From assembly GCA_025602915.1 (NCBI GenBank), contig JAHLJZ010000019.1, positions 62,001 to 126,000 of the forward strand: a stretch of DNA of 64,000 bases, written 5' to 3'. Numbering within the stretch: position 1 is the stretch's first letter; each line of letters starts with the position of its first letter. The position numbers and the translations under genes are program-made. The DNA is from Paraphysoderma sedebokerense (taxonomy: Eukaryota; Blastocladiomycota; Physodermatomycetes; Physodermatales; Physodermataceae). The notes beneath the pieces are model-generated. The model ran no database searches, was not told where the DNA came from, and worked only from the letters and a program-made list of their open reading frames with translations. This document shows, piece by piece, positions 1-11,803 of this stretch.

Positions 1-164
1 ATTTACCTGTTATCTGATTGATATGATTGTGTTTATTTAATAAGTCGAAATGGTATTTTCATGTGAGGTTGCGTGAAACACTTGTATCTGATGACGCGAA
101 TATTCCAATATACACTCCCGACGATTTGAGTGCTTTCTTGCTCCAACGCTACAAAAAAAAGTAA
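1..164 (+). CDS. 3' terminal exon of an unidentified gene (partial)
   Basis: A splice acceptor (AG at 43-44) is followed by an open frame from 45 to the TAA at 162-164. It encodes about 39 residues that include WYFHVRLRETL, then IPIYTPDDLSAFLLQRY, and end in three lysines. The frame, the acceptor and the sudden change to A/T-rich non-coding sequence after the stop support a genuine last exon. The rest of the gene lies to the left of the window. I do not recognise the family; the piece is too short for an assignment. Confidence 0.5.
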
Positions 165-390
165 TATCCGATGCATCTTGCGGAATTGATTAGATCAGAT
201 TCCTTACTTAAAATTTTGCCTCCGAAATTTGGATGGATGAGAAGCTCTTGCATGAGAAGTGGCCCGTCAGAGCAGGAATTCACCCTTTGAACAATACGCT
301 CACGCAACATAAATTTCTATCCATCCTGTCCCATTCGATATCTCCTTTCTAAGCATATAGTTTTTGTCTACTCTCCTCTCTTGCATTAAC

Positions 391-2233
391 ATGATTCCTA
401 TTGCTCCCAGACCCTCCTTGCGCCCCTATGTTAACCAGCAGCCTTATTATTATGTTCCAGCTGTTCCAGGTCATGGTCCGATGATAGCGCCGAGTCCTTA
501 TATGTATCCTGTTTATCCGAACATGCAACAAATGCCAGCGTATTCTCATTCGCAACCCAATATGATGAATTCGAATGCAGGAGGTGCATTGGGGATGAAT
601 TCGGAGCGAAATGGTGCTATGAGGGCTCCCGGTAAGCTCTCAATTAATGGTGATTGTGTGGTTATGGAAATCAGTAGCAATGTAGATATGATAGAAAAAT
701 CCATTGAACAGAATCAAATGCCGTTAGAACTGAAATAACTAACGCTTCCATCTGTTTTTGTATGTTATGACGTTGCCCGGAATTCAAGTAGTGAATATAC
801 CTCAAAATTATGAGTCAAGCAAGACATCAAAAGGGTCGGTGAAAGCTACCCTCCAACAAAAGTTGAAGCAAAGGATTATAGCAAAGCATCAGAATATGCC
901 CTCACACATGCCGATATACGGTAATCCTCGACCTATGGAGCCTACTTATCAGCAGTATCCACAACAACAATTTATGGGCCCTCCTCAATACTATACGCCA
1001 CAATATGTTCCTGTTGCTCAACCCAATTACTCCATGATGTCTCAGCAATTAAATCATACATATCAAGGGATTCCGCAGCAACAATTCCAGAATTCTGCGT
1101 CACAAATCAATGCATATTCGCAAGCTTCTGTCGTGCAGGCGGAAATTTCTCCTACACGAATTCAGAATTTATCTTTACAAACGCAAGTTGTACAACAAAC
1201 TCAATCCGCTCCAAATATTTCATCGTATTCGAATCCTGTTAATGGTTCCTCGTCACACTCACAATTGCATGTACCTACTAATCAATCAAATCAAATGGAT
1301 CAAACTGCTATTCGGGACATCGATAACATTGTTGATTTAATAGCATCGACTGATAAATCTGCAGAAACAACCAATACTAGTACCAGTCCTAATAAAGGAG
1401 AAAAGAGAGTCGCCCGGGTTCAAGGCGACGACTCACATGTTAACGGGCATGCAGAGACTAGGGATGTTGAGGAAGACTGTTTGGAACCAGCAGCGAAGAG
1501 ACAAAAGCGAACTGCGCCAAAGAAAGAAATTCCTTCTCCGAAGAAAACGGGCCCAGCTGCTGTCAGTGCCTCGCGGCCGAGCTTTCTCCGTAAGGTGAAA
1601 AAGACGGGATCCCCGACCCATTCGAATCCGTCTTCACCACCTTCGTCTGAATCGGCTTCTACTCCTGCTGCTACTTCCGATGTCGACAGTAAACGAAATG
1701 GAAAAACGACTGCTTCGAAAACCGTTCCCAAACCCATAGTAATTCCTTCAAATACGTCTGAAAGTCCAAAGGACCCGAACTTTTCTCCAACTCTACCTAA
1801 TGTTCCCGCTCCTAATTTTGCTGAGTCATCTTCCGCGTCTCCAACCCACAATGGACCCTTTAACCTTAAATTTCAAGATAGGATGTTAAGCAGTCCCACT
1901 AGGTCTCACCGATTACCCAGTATATCTGCAATCGATACTGGACTTGGTCCGCTAGATGGAAATTTGTCTCTGAACACATCGTCTCTGTTAAGTGCCAGTC
2001 AATTTTTGGATCAAATTTCCAAATTCGAATTGACTCCAATCACTGGAACTAATCCCTTGCTAATCCCTTCTGGAACCGAAAGGATATTATCAGAAGCAAA
2101 CAAGCGCAGACCGAATGGTTTATCCAATCTGAAAATTGAAATCCCAAGTGAAACTAACCCGTCATCATTATTTCCCCCGCTTAGTAGTTTCCTGAAGCCA
2201 TCGGCAAACCCGTGGACAGGAGAAGAGTTGTAA
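391..2233 (+). CDS. Low-complexity Q/P/M/S-rich nuclear protein, unknown function
   Basis: Two exons: 391-631 and about 789-2233, joined across an intron with donor GTAAGC at 632 and acceptor AG at 787-788 (AG at 790-791 is also in phase). The first ATG in frame is at 391. The N-terminal third is rich in Pro, Gln, Tyr and Met with runs of QQQ. The middle is Ser/Thr/Pro-rich with basic patches (AAKRQKR, TAPKK, FLRKVKK) that look like nuclear localisation signals. The C-terminal 100 residues are less degenerate (motif TPITGTNPLLIPSG) and are the best candidate for a conserved element. AATAAA lies about 40 nt after the stop. The composition resembles transcriptional or RNA-binding regulators, but no folded domain is recognisable, so no function is claimed. 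Confidence 0.6.
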
Positions 2234-2414
2234 TAAATGATTTTCAATATTCTGTTAGGTCTTTGATACCTCAATAAAAGTTTAGCGCCATGCTATTGTC
2301 TACAGGTTTTGTACTACCAGTCCCAAGTTCTCAAGCGTACATTTTCCGCGGATCTATTATTTCTAATATCAAATGGCAATAATATGATTGTATATAAAGG
2401 TCACCTGATCACCT

Positions 2415-2512
2415 GCCCGGGTAGCTCAGTTGGTAGAGCGTGCGGCTTTTAAGTGGAAAATTCCTCTTGAATGGCCACCGCAAGGCCCTGGGTTCGAGCC
2501 CCAGCTCGGGCG
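2415..2512 (+). tRNA. tRNA-Lys(UUU) with 25-nt intron
   Basis: The full cloverleaf can be drawn. The acceptor GCCCGGG (2415-2421) pairs with CTCGGGC (2505-2511) with one G-T pair, and the discriminator is G (2512). The D-arm carries TAGCTCAGTTGGTAGAGC. The anticodon stem TGCGG (2441-2445) pairs with CCGCA (2478-2482). The loop starts CTTTTA, giving anticodon TTT at 2448-2450. The T-arm is CTGGG / TTCGAGC / CCCAG. A 25-nt intron (2452-2476) interrupts the loop one base after the anticodon, the canonical eukaryotic site cut by the tRNA splicing endonuclease. A run of five T follows at about 2530, a possible Pol III terminator. Confidence 0.95.
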
Positions 2513-3129
2513 AACCTTTAATATCAACTTATTTTTGGCTGTTTTCGATACAGCCTGCAGTAGCCAAGACCGATTTCGCCTGTACCGGATATTATGTGAT
2601 TTTTTTGGGTCAATTTTGTAGATTTTCATTTCATCCGGAAAGGAAATAAAATTCTTCAATCCGGCATAATTTATTGCTTTGCTATCGGGGATATTCGTTC
2701 AAGAGATTCAGATAACCTATTCGAAAGTAATTATTGGAGTTCTGCAGAATAAAATGTTAACACTGTGAATTTTTGTGTGTTGCGACGTGAGAAAGGTCAG
2801 AGATAATTCAGGCTCATAATCTCTCAGCTTTTAGCGAATGCACTCATAGTACATATGAACAGTATTTGTGCGTGCATCTGAGACATCCTTGATTTTTGAG
2901 TAGTAGTAGCAGTGTATTACTGAATGAACTCGCCTTATCAGCAGCTCGAAAATACAGGCGGCGAAATCACAGTCCAAATTTGATCTACTAACCTGTACTC
3001 CGTCTAAATCCTGGTACCTGGAATCCAAGTAAAGCAAAAAAAATAGTTTATTATGGATTTATGATTTGCCAAAAATGAACACAGTTTAAAGTTCTCAAAA
3101 ATTTGCATAGACTCCGCTATCTCTATCCC
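2513..3129. other. Intergenic, tRNA trailer to 3' end of the dehydrogenase gene
   Basis: About 600 nt with no open frame showing family resemblance, no RNA gene recognised and no obvious repeat. It should hold the 3' UTR of the minus-strand dehydrogenase gene. Confidence 0.5.
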
Positions 3130-4268
3130 CTATTCGCGGTGGAAATGGTACACGCTCGATTGTGATGTAGGTAGCAACAGTATATCGCCAACTATGAACA
3201 GCGATGTCAGTGTAGGTACAGGTCGCTTTAATTCAAAGCAGCCAGTTTTCAGAAATACCTTGAACGTTATCTCTTCTGGACGCAGCAAATACGACAGCTT
3301 CAGCTACGTCATCCCCACTCAATGGTTCAAAACCTTGATACACACTATCTGCCTTACTTTTGTCACCTCTAAATCTAACGACTGAGAATTCAGTTTCTAC
3401 AGCTCCCGGCGAGATAGAGGTTACCCGCAAAGGAGTTGAGAGGAGTTCATGTCGAAGAGTGCGCTATGGAAAAATATTAGCAAATTCAATGAATGGTTTA
3501 AAAGAAGTTTTTGGATGACTTACTGTTATCGCATCAAGGGCGTGCTTTGAGGCACAATACACACCACCGCCTGGGCTGTATGAAATGGAAAAAAACGGCA
3601 ATTCATAGTTAGGGAACTACTTTAACCAAATTAGAAAGAATCATACGAGATACATACTATACTTCGGTTGCTGAAATAGAGCTGATGTTGATGATATGTC
3701 CCCGCTTTCGTTCCTTCATTCCGGGAAGGACTGCTTGAGTGACGTATAAAACGCCTTTTACATTGGTATCGAACATAGTGTCGACGTCATTGGGATTCAC
3801 ATCTTCTATCTTTTCCACTCCAACGACAAGCCCTGTTCGGATATTGTGTTATCAACCGCGATATCTGGGAGAAACGTTTTAGGCCAAACAGCACTGACCA
3901 GCGTTGTTCACCAAAACATCAACTGCTTGAAAATCTTTTGGTAAATCTTTGACAACTTGAAAAACTTGTTCCCGATTTCGTACATCAAGTAATGCGGTGT
4001 GAACTTTAACGTTTGGAAATTCGGTGGATAGAGTTTTTCTGAGATTGTCGAGTCGTTCCTGACGGCGAGCGACAAGAATCAAGTTACTGCCGGCCCGAGC
4101 AAACTCTTTGGCACAGCTTGATCCAATTCCAGATGAAGCACCTGTACTGATAGTAGGAAACGAATAAGCATATTATATCAAATTACTGGCCTGGTCAAAC
4201 GATGTTTGGCGCGGGACAAACAGAACAGTAGGTTACATGAAGACAGTTTTTCCGACGAGTCTATTCAT
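3130..4268 (-). CDS. NADP-dependent short-chain dehydrogenase (YMR226C/YdfG-like)
   Basis: A classical short-chain dehydrogenase in about six exons, read on the minus strand. Start ATG at 4268 gives [10 protein letters not shown], spliced (donor GTAACC) to [11 protein letters not shown]. Visible landmarks in order: cofactor motif [13 protein letters not shown] after the second strand (the basic residues favour NADP(H)), DVLVNNAG, then IINISSIS, catalytic Tyr/Lys in YCASK, and [10 protein letters not shown] after it. A last exon ends in LLLPTSQSS, close to the C-terminus of the yeast YMR226C / bacterial YdfG group, which oxidise L-allo-threonine, serine and other 3-hydroxy acids. No targeting signal is seen, so it is probably cytosolic. 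It is divergent from INTS9, with a 467-bp gap. The exact substrate is inferred from the subfamily only. Confidence 0.88.
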
Positions 4269-4735
4269 ATTGTGAGCGGTTGAACTAAAGAAACGAGAGG
4301 AGACGGAGTTGTAAGCTGGAATGAGAGACGACAAAAGTTTTCGCTGAGCAAAAGAGAGAATCATGAAATGTAATCAGTTTGATGTTGTGATGCGAGGAAG
4401 GAATTCGGAGGGCCTCGTCTCGGAAAGGGAATTGTCGCTCTCTGTGTCGTTCAGTTTGTCAACTCTCATCATCTCATCGATTAAAACGTTATCATTTCTA
4501 TCTTTCTTGTATTCTTTCGAATCTCTCCTGCCTCGTCCAATTGCCCCTTCTGCTTTGACTATATTTGTTTGTAATTGTAATTGGATCCACGAACCTCAAA
4601 TCAAATGTAACAGTATCGCAGCTGACTTCATACTTGTGAATCAAATTTAGAAATACATAAACAAATATCGAGAAGATTTAACTCTTCTATAGCCATCGTT
4701 GTAGTATATCGTCATCAATCTCTACATTCTATACT

Positions 4736-7700
4736 ATGCAGTTGGTGAGTTTTTGAGTGGGCCCGCCCCATTTAGCGAGGGCGGAAAACATTATACTACT
4801 CGAGAACTATTGCCTATGTACTGAATGTAATTCAATATTCAACTCTGATACTAGAGATACCTCGGTACATCGTATTCAGATGGTTTCCTGCTGCTGGAAT
4901 GGGAAGGGTCGACTATTCTTATCGATTCTCCGCTGTCGTTCTCGCATTTGCCTCATCTCTGCCCTTCTTCGACTACAAATTCAACTGCTTTGAGACCGAT
5001 TCTTCTTGAAAACCTCCAGATGCATACTTCACTCCCGCAGATATTTAAAAAGTTCGGCGCTCATACGTTGCTTGATACGCCAATCCAATTCCCGCTAGAT
5101 TCAATCCAGCAGATTGATAATTGGGAAGGTATAGCTACGATTCTCATTACTAACTATAAAACTATCACTGCGCTTCCTTTCATCACGGAAAGAACGAAGT
5201 TCCGCGGCAAGATATTTGCCACCGAGCCAACGGTCGAGATTGGAAGGTTCGGTCCTTCAGTTTTTATTTTAGCAAGATCTGCCGTTGTCGATGCTGATAC
5301 AGGCCTGTTAATTCTGACACTATAGGCATATTATGCAGGAACTGGTATCATATTCTCGATATTCTGCTACAGAGCTTCAATCTTTAGCGTCACTGAAGGA
5401 AAATTTTAAGTAAGTGCCTGTTCTGGGCGCGTCAACTTTGCACCCTAACTCGCTTTCTTTGTTACAGAAATCTTCCTGAACCACTTCAAGATGTTTTAAA
5501 CCCTTCTCGCTTGTACAATCCAAACGGTCCTCATCTCGATTCGCTGTATTCGGCTGTCGAAGTCAAAGCTTGCCTAGCTAAAGTTCAACCGATTCGATAC
5601 CATGAGCGGCTTGTAAGTATCTTGGATTCTTGCTGTACTTTCAAGATACCGTCAGCTCAAATGAGCTGATTGTGATTCCTAGGTTTTGTCGTCCTCGGTC
5701 GCGGTGACCGCATCGCCTTCCGGCTACGTTTTAGGATCTTGCAACTACTGCCTTCAATTTGGAGCGAAAAAAGTTTCCATTTTTGCCGCATCAAGCAAAA
5801 ACACAAATCGACATCCAGAAATACTGCGAACGGATTCTCTAATGAATTCTGATCTGTTGATACCTTATGGATTCTCCACTGATGCAAAATTTGATTGGGA
5901 CAGGATGTGCAATCAATTCCTAAAATGTGTGGGTAAGTTGATACCGGCCCTTATCGTTGTCGCTTTGGTCAGCAATTACATGGGACTAAACCATATTTGT
6001 CCAGCTACTAAGGTGCACGGTCGTCAGACGGTATTTCTTCCGACGTCGCAAAACTCTGGTCTCTTTTACGACATGCTAGACCTGCTCTTCAAACATCTGA
6101 TGCGTACCAACCTAATCCATCATGTAAACATTGTGGCGATATCACCGATAATTGATCGGTTGGTGAGCTATGGAAACGTCGTCGCCGAATGGTACGCTCG
6201 CCACTTTCGTTTGATAATTTCGTAAAGCCTACTGTACTCACATTCGACATAGGCTCAATGCCCCATATGCCGCCAAATCGTTTCTTCCTGAACCTCCGTT
6301 GTTACCGCTATCGACTGAGTACATAAAATCGCGATTTCACACATTCCAGAACATTAATGATTCGCAATTCGGGAACTTTTACTTACAAAGCCATGAACCT
6401 TGCATCATTCTCGTTGGACATGAGTCATTGAGGTTGGGCGATAGTGTTAAAGTGTTAGAAGAGTTGAACAATATTAAAAGAGAACGGGGGGATCTGTTCA
6501 ATGCCGTTGGAATAATCACAGGTATGTCGAACTCATCTCCATTTTTGCTTATCCAACGAACGATTAATACTCGGTTACGCCTATTTAGATCCCACATATC
6601 CGATCGATACTATGTTGGCTCCTTTTTACGAACCGGACAAAATCGTCAGTTTGGAGAATTCAACAATAACTTTTGAATATCTTCCCCTCGATCCTCGATG
6701 CAACAGTGTTGACTTGGCGACGCTGTTGAACGGCTTAAATGCATCTACAGTGGTATTTCCGCCTAACATTAAGGGTTATGAATGGGTCATGGAGAGCTTA
6801 ATGGAAACTCACAAGAGTCATGTTTTACAACTCCAACCATACGAACCCATATCCATCAACTTAAGCGTTAAAAATGTGAAGGGTTGGATATCTGAAAAGG
6901 TGCGTACCCGTATTGTCTTGCCATTGTACAAGCCATTGACCCGACCATTATCGGAAACCCATTCTGATATTGCCTTCTTTAGCTCCAAACTCATTTGTCC
7001 ACGATCCCTGCTACTATTTATTCTATTCCTGTAAACTCTTCCTCCATACCAGAATCAACGACTTACTCCATTTCTCCAATTCATGCGCTCCTACAAACAA
7101 GAAATAATTCGCACGTCTTACAGCCGGACTTGAATTATGAAGTGTATCAACGGCGCGCTAAAGAATTGCAAGCAGCTAAAGACGAATATCGGGATCTTTA
7201 CGGAGAAGACGAATCACTTAGTCCTGTGAAATCCGCTCCAGTTCAAAACACGAAAATGGAAGACAATTTGGAAGAAGGTGAGCTGGAAGAAGGCGAATTG
7301 ATTGAAAGTTCGGATAATGAAGATGCAGAGAATTCAATGGAGGATGGGTCAAACAGTGATAGTACCGCAGGGGAATTGAAGAAGGAAAAAGAGGATGTGG
7401 TATATGAAGACATGAAACCAATCGTTATGGGTAGATTAGATTTATCAAGAATTATCGCCATGATTAAAACTGTTAGTTGTCCTGATCTCGCTTGATTTCT
7501 GGAGAAAAAGGAGAATGATTGCTAACCATTATAATATTCTCAATACCTCCAATCCTTTCCAACAGGTTTTTCATCCCGACATCCAGATTATGACGTCGTC
7601 ATCACCTTCGAACCCAATCACCGACATAAAACCGGCAGATGATTCGTTAGCTAAAATCTTTGACGACGATTTTAATGATAAATCTGTTACAAAAGTTATT

Positions 7701-7874
7701 ATTCCAAATCTTTATACAACAATTACTATCGATGTCGTCAGAAATAGAATTGACACAGAGGTAGATATGAACGAAAGTCTAGAGTTGTCTTCGCCACAGC
7801 GGCGGAATGAAATTGAAAAAAATGTAAGGAAATTAACTGTGAGATTGTTAAATGAACTTGGCATGGTAATATAA
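4736..7874 (+). CDS. INTS9: Integrator complex subunit 9-like protein (inactive metallo-beta-lactamase/beta-CASP)
   Basis: INTS9 pairs with the endonuclease INTS11 in the Integrator complex, which cleaves nascent snRNA and other transcripts in the nucleus. Exon 1 is only 9 nt (ATG CAG TTG, 4736-4744, donor GTGAGT); exon 2 starts at 4855 and gives RYLGTSYSDGFLLLEWEGS. Family landmarks in order: ITNYKTITALPFITERT followed by FATEPTVEIGR; ASPSGYVLGSCN; AEW joined over an intron to LNAPYAAKSFLPEPP; ILVGHESLRLGD; LAPFYEPD; ALLQTRNNSHVLQPD. All follow animal INTS9 in order and spacing. The usual metal-binding histidines are absent, as in INTS9. An acidic insert (EEGELEEGEL) precedes the C-terminal region. 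The stop at 7872-7874 fits the family end; a 57-nt in-frame intron (7824-7880) would instead extend it to 8087. Confidence 0.85.
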
Positions 7875-8247
7875 TCTCAGATTAAGTTTCGATTAATGAG
7901 TAGTGTTATTGGCATACTGTTTGGCAAATTCACAATTAACAATTCAACAAGATGGCCTGAAGAGCCTTTACTCGATAAAACATTGATGGCGATGCAATTT
8001 CGACATCGACTTACAATTCAGTATCACACTTTGTATTTATTTGCAGAGAGTATACAACTGTCGCCTCCTTCTTCTAACGTAAACTAAACCAAAGTTACAA
8101 AGTCATATAAACAAAACTGATATCGTCAACTCAATCAAACGAGACCCATCGGTCAACCTGGTAGGCGACACTTGATAAGCGAATTTACTTGCCGAGAACC
8201 AACTCGCGACAATTATAATACATAACCGTTCCCATACTATTTCACTG

Positions 8248-10347
8248 CTAATCTGATTTAGATTTCAATCCTTTCGTTTCCTCTGTAGATTGTTCTTCTT
8301 CACTTTCAACAATATTTGTTTGAACTTTCCTTCTTCCTCGAAATAATCGTCCAGCAGGTTTTCCTCTTGCATGCGGAGCGAGCTCGTTGTTATCACCCCC
8401 TTCGGATTGTAAAACTGAATTTTCAGAATCTGAGTGAGCAGACTCCGAGGTCGTATGTCTACGGACAGATCGTGTAGGCTTCATTGTAGTTAAAGGTTTG
8501 GATGAGTTTGGAGTGTTAGATGGTTCTAACTGAGCCGATTGATCGTCTGAAGACAAGAGTCGGTTTCGTTTTTTAGATTTCACTTCTGCGTCCAGTAGGG
8601 GCTTAACATGCTTTCTCTTTTCAGATGTTGCATGATTGGCAGTCACGGCGTCCGGAATCAACGAAGTGTTAGGAGCCGCATTACACGTTGTGGAGCTTTT
8701 AGCGTTTTTCGTTGACGATAGTTGGGTATCAGACTCGTCGCTGGCAGGATCAGCCAATGATGGCGTTTGTTGCTGGACATTTTGCATTGCGGCATCATCA
8801 GCGGTTTGGGAGATCGATGTGGTTGGCAACTCGGCTCTGCCAAGGTGCGGGCCTTCTTCCGGTATGGGTACTTGGTTTACAGGAACTGCAGTTCTTTGAT
8901 GAGACGGTTGGAGCGTTTGATAAGAAAATCGGTCCTGAGATGGTGGCATTTGTGGAGGTGGCGGGTTATTTGGGAACTGAGTGCCATAGTAAGTCGGTGG
9001 GTACCCTGGCGTGGGATTAAACTGAAGAGGGGCTGAACGGTAAAAGGGCTGTACTGAAGTACTTATTGGTGCCAATGAATTATGAGTGTGAGGAGGGTAG
9101 CTTTCCACAGTGTGTCGAGGATAGGCCGATGGGACGAAGGCATGGGGATTTGGGTGCGAAGGCTGCTGAATAGGACCGGAATAGTTAACGGTGGGAATAT
9201 GCTTCGGTGGACTTTGCGATGCAGTGTACTGTGGTAAGCTACTCGATACTGAGATACCCTGCGGGGTTTGAGCAATTCGGCCGTCTGAATTAGTCGTCGG
9301 ATAGGATCGCGCAACCTCTATCTCACTTGCTGAAGGTTGTCGCGAAGGATGAGGTTGGCCGGCCGAAGTTGGATCCGGCAATGAATCTTGACGCTTCATA
9401 AACAACCGAGAGGTACCTCCTTCTGTGGTTGCTGAAGTATGTTCTGCTGGGGTTTGAGTTACTCTTTCGCGGTTCTGTGCATTGCATGAAAATATGTCAA
9501 GAAAGTTGGCAATTAGAATTGCTTAACGTGATCAAAAGTGTAAACCAAAAATAACCCCTACCGCTGGAAATATCGAAGTCATTAGAGTTGACATCCTCTC
9601 TTGAAACATTTTGTCAAACTGCTCATTCTGCATTTCCGTCAATGTATTCCTCTGCTCTGTCAGTGCTTGCTGTTTGTCGGCTTCAGCTTTCTCCACAAGA
9701 TTTCTTTGTTGTTGTTTTAATTTTGATTCAGTATCCCTTTTTGAAATCTCTACCAACCTCCCAGTATGTGTTTCTGCTTGACTACATACATAATTACAGA
9801 CATCATACTCCAGATCAATTTCTTTAAGTCTGTATGCAAATACAATTGCGGGAAGGTCTCTCAACTCATCAATGAGAACTTTCATCCGATTAAAGTTGTC
9901 CTCGTCGTTAGTTTGCTCAAATTCGTTAAGTCGAACGCTACATAGCTGTAGAAAGTCTCCAACACCCATAGCGCAAAGTGGCTTATCGGAAGCAAGAAGA
10001 GTCCGAAGATTGACTGGACGAAACGTTGTGGTCATGTAATGCCTTATCTCATTTTCGATGTTGAACTGGGGTGATGAGGCGACGGGAATCGGTTTGCTTA
10101 TGCCGGATGTGGGAATTGGTTGATGAGACTGTTGTGTTATTTCTCCATTCATTCTCAATACGATATCAACTACAAGCGGATGCTCGGCGGAAATGGTGTC
10201 GCTTGTGTGAAAGTATATGTATGACTCTATCGCAATACGAATTGAGAAAGTCCATGAGAAAAGGTTCCTTTCCCTGTTAAATTCAAATAACCGAAGTATA
10301 TCTACCTCTAATTTCCTCAAATGAGAAGGGAAGGAAATCGACGTCAA
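8248..10347 (-). CDS. Coiled-coil plus disordered protein, unknown function
   Basis: Two long exons on the minus strand joined by a short intron: donor GTAGGG after the residues SIFPA, acceptor TGCACAG before NRERVTQTP. The first safe ATG is at 10152 (MNGEITQQ). The frame is open up to 10347 without an ATG, so a further 5' exon is likely and the true start is uncertain. The N-terminal part has a compact helical region (FRPVNLRTLLASDKPL ... DFLQLC ... LIDELRDLP) and then a charged coiled coil (SKLKQQQRNLVEKAEADKQQ). The second exon is entirely low-complexity: Pro/Ser/Gln-rich, then acidic-serine stretches with basic RGRRK and KSKKR patches typical of nuclear proteins. I recognise no family. 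Confidence 0.6.
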
Positions 10348-10622
10348 ATTTTAATTGTTGGATGAATGGGAAATGATAGAGCCAGCGAGAGGGAACAATA
10401 GGGCGATTGTCAATTTCAAGTTTAAGAAACAATCGCGCTGATCCATCCGCACAGTTCACCTGACTTCACGTTAATGTCTGATAACAGCATAGTAACAGCA
10501 TCTGATGGAATTATATATAAAATATTAGACAATATATTTTCATTCGCTATCATAGAAAGTCACGCACATATGTACATTATGAAGACCGATTAAGGATGCC
10601 AGAACGGCAAAATTCTAATCAC

Positions 10623-11803
10623 TTCAGAAGAGGGGTAAGTTCTCGCTGGACATCTAATAAATATTCATGCGGCAGCACATGTGTTCTGATAAATGACCTA
10701 TCTATGCACTGAGTTTGTACGAACAATGCAATAAGTCTACCCATGTACGATCCGAGGTTGGGAACATCAACAGAGTAATCGACGAATTCTGATTTCTACA
10801 ACCCAAACAAAAAGTTTATAATCAGACACATATGGCAAAACATGAAATAATCATGTATCTTACATCCAAGAAGGTAATGAGAAATAAATAGACGTCCGCT
10901 GTCGATAGCAGTTTTCGATCAATAAGATGTTTTGTAAGGTCAACAAACTTGCTAAAATGCTGCAATTGAGTACAATGATGAGTGGGGAACTTAGTCAGAC
11001 CGAATGCACAACCGGGCTTCTGTACCGATCTTTCGTATGAAATACACACCCGAGGAATGACAGCCACTTCTTCAAATGCAGCCACAAATATACCAATCAT
11101 CGGAAATTCAGTTTGGTGATTAAAATTTTTCATGTGATCAACCATGAATTCCAATTCTTGTCCTGTCTTAAGTAGAAAACGAAACCGCTCTCGATATGTT
11201 TCGGTCCTCGCGAACGGTACGGGATGGGGGTGGTCTAGGAATCGACATAACTGTTTCCAGAACGATGGATTTGGATCGATCTAAACAAGAGAGCAGAAAA
11301 TAGAAGTTCAGAGAAAAAAATTTTCCTGAAATAACTACCTCACAATCGACATACTATTGGACGACGTTGAATAACATGGTGATACGCATCCTTCAGTGCC
11401 ATGTTGTGATGCTTCACCAAATAGGCAAGCACGACCGTTGCGGAGCGAGAAATTCCAACTATATAAAACCATGGTTAAACAGACATATCAGGACGGCGCT
11501 GATAGTGAGCAGGCCTATGCGAATGTAACCTAGACAATGGACAAACACTGCGCCCCCTTCGTCAATTGCTCGTTTCACCCACAAAATAGCATCGTTTAGG
11601 AAGTTATTCTCAACAATATCTTGTGTATTTGAATCGTCTATGGGCTTAACTAAGTGACATACGTTCGAGATGCCGACTGGCGCTTCGACATTCACCAAGG
11701 ACAAAACATGTGTGATTCCGAACATACGCAAAGAATCTGCGGAGTTCACATGAGACAATGTGCCGAGGTACACCTTCCCCGGAATAATTTCGAAAGGATG
11801 CAT
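10623..11803 (-). CDS. Dual-specificity protein phosphatase fused to an MA3-like domain
   Basis: N-terminal half: atypical dual-specificity phosphatase. ATG at 11803 starts MHPFEIIPGKVYLG; an in-frame TGA upstream without an intervening acceptor supports this start. The general-acid loop PIDDSNTQD is present. An intron splits the P-loop, giving HCLVGISRSA (C-x5-R) after splicing, then VVLAYLVKHHNM and IQRRPI joined to IDPNPSFWKQLC. All catalytic residues are present, so it should be active. The exon carrying the phosphatase end reads on without a break into about 130 residues resembling the eIF4G/PDCD4 MA3 fold: KTGQELEFMVDHM, then HFSKFVDLTKHLIDRKLLS, and, over the last intron, FVDYSVDVPNLGSYMGRLIA. 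Last exon 10795-10623. An open frame at 11925-12116 upstream may be a 5' exon or non-coding. Confidence 0.8.

Noticed and set aside
1420-1851. 143-codon minus-strand frame opposite the Q/P-rich gene
   Set aside because: It is an antisense shadow of a low-complexity coding exon with no motif of its own.
7866-7880. A 15-nt mini-intron (GTAATATAATCTCAG) in INTS9
   Set aside because: The same acceptor works with a better upstream donor (GTAAGG at 7824) to give a normal 57-nt intron, and the unspliced reading already gives a family-like C-terminus.
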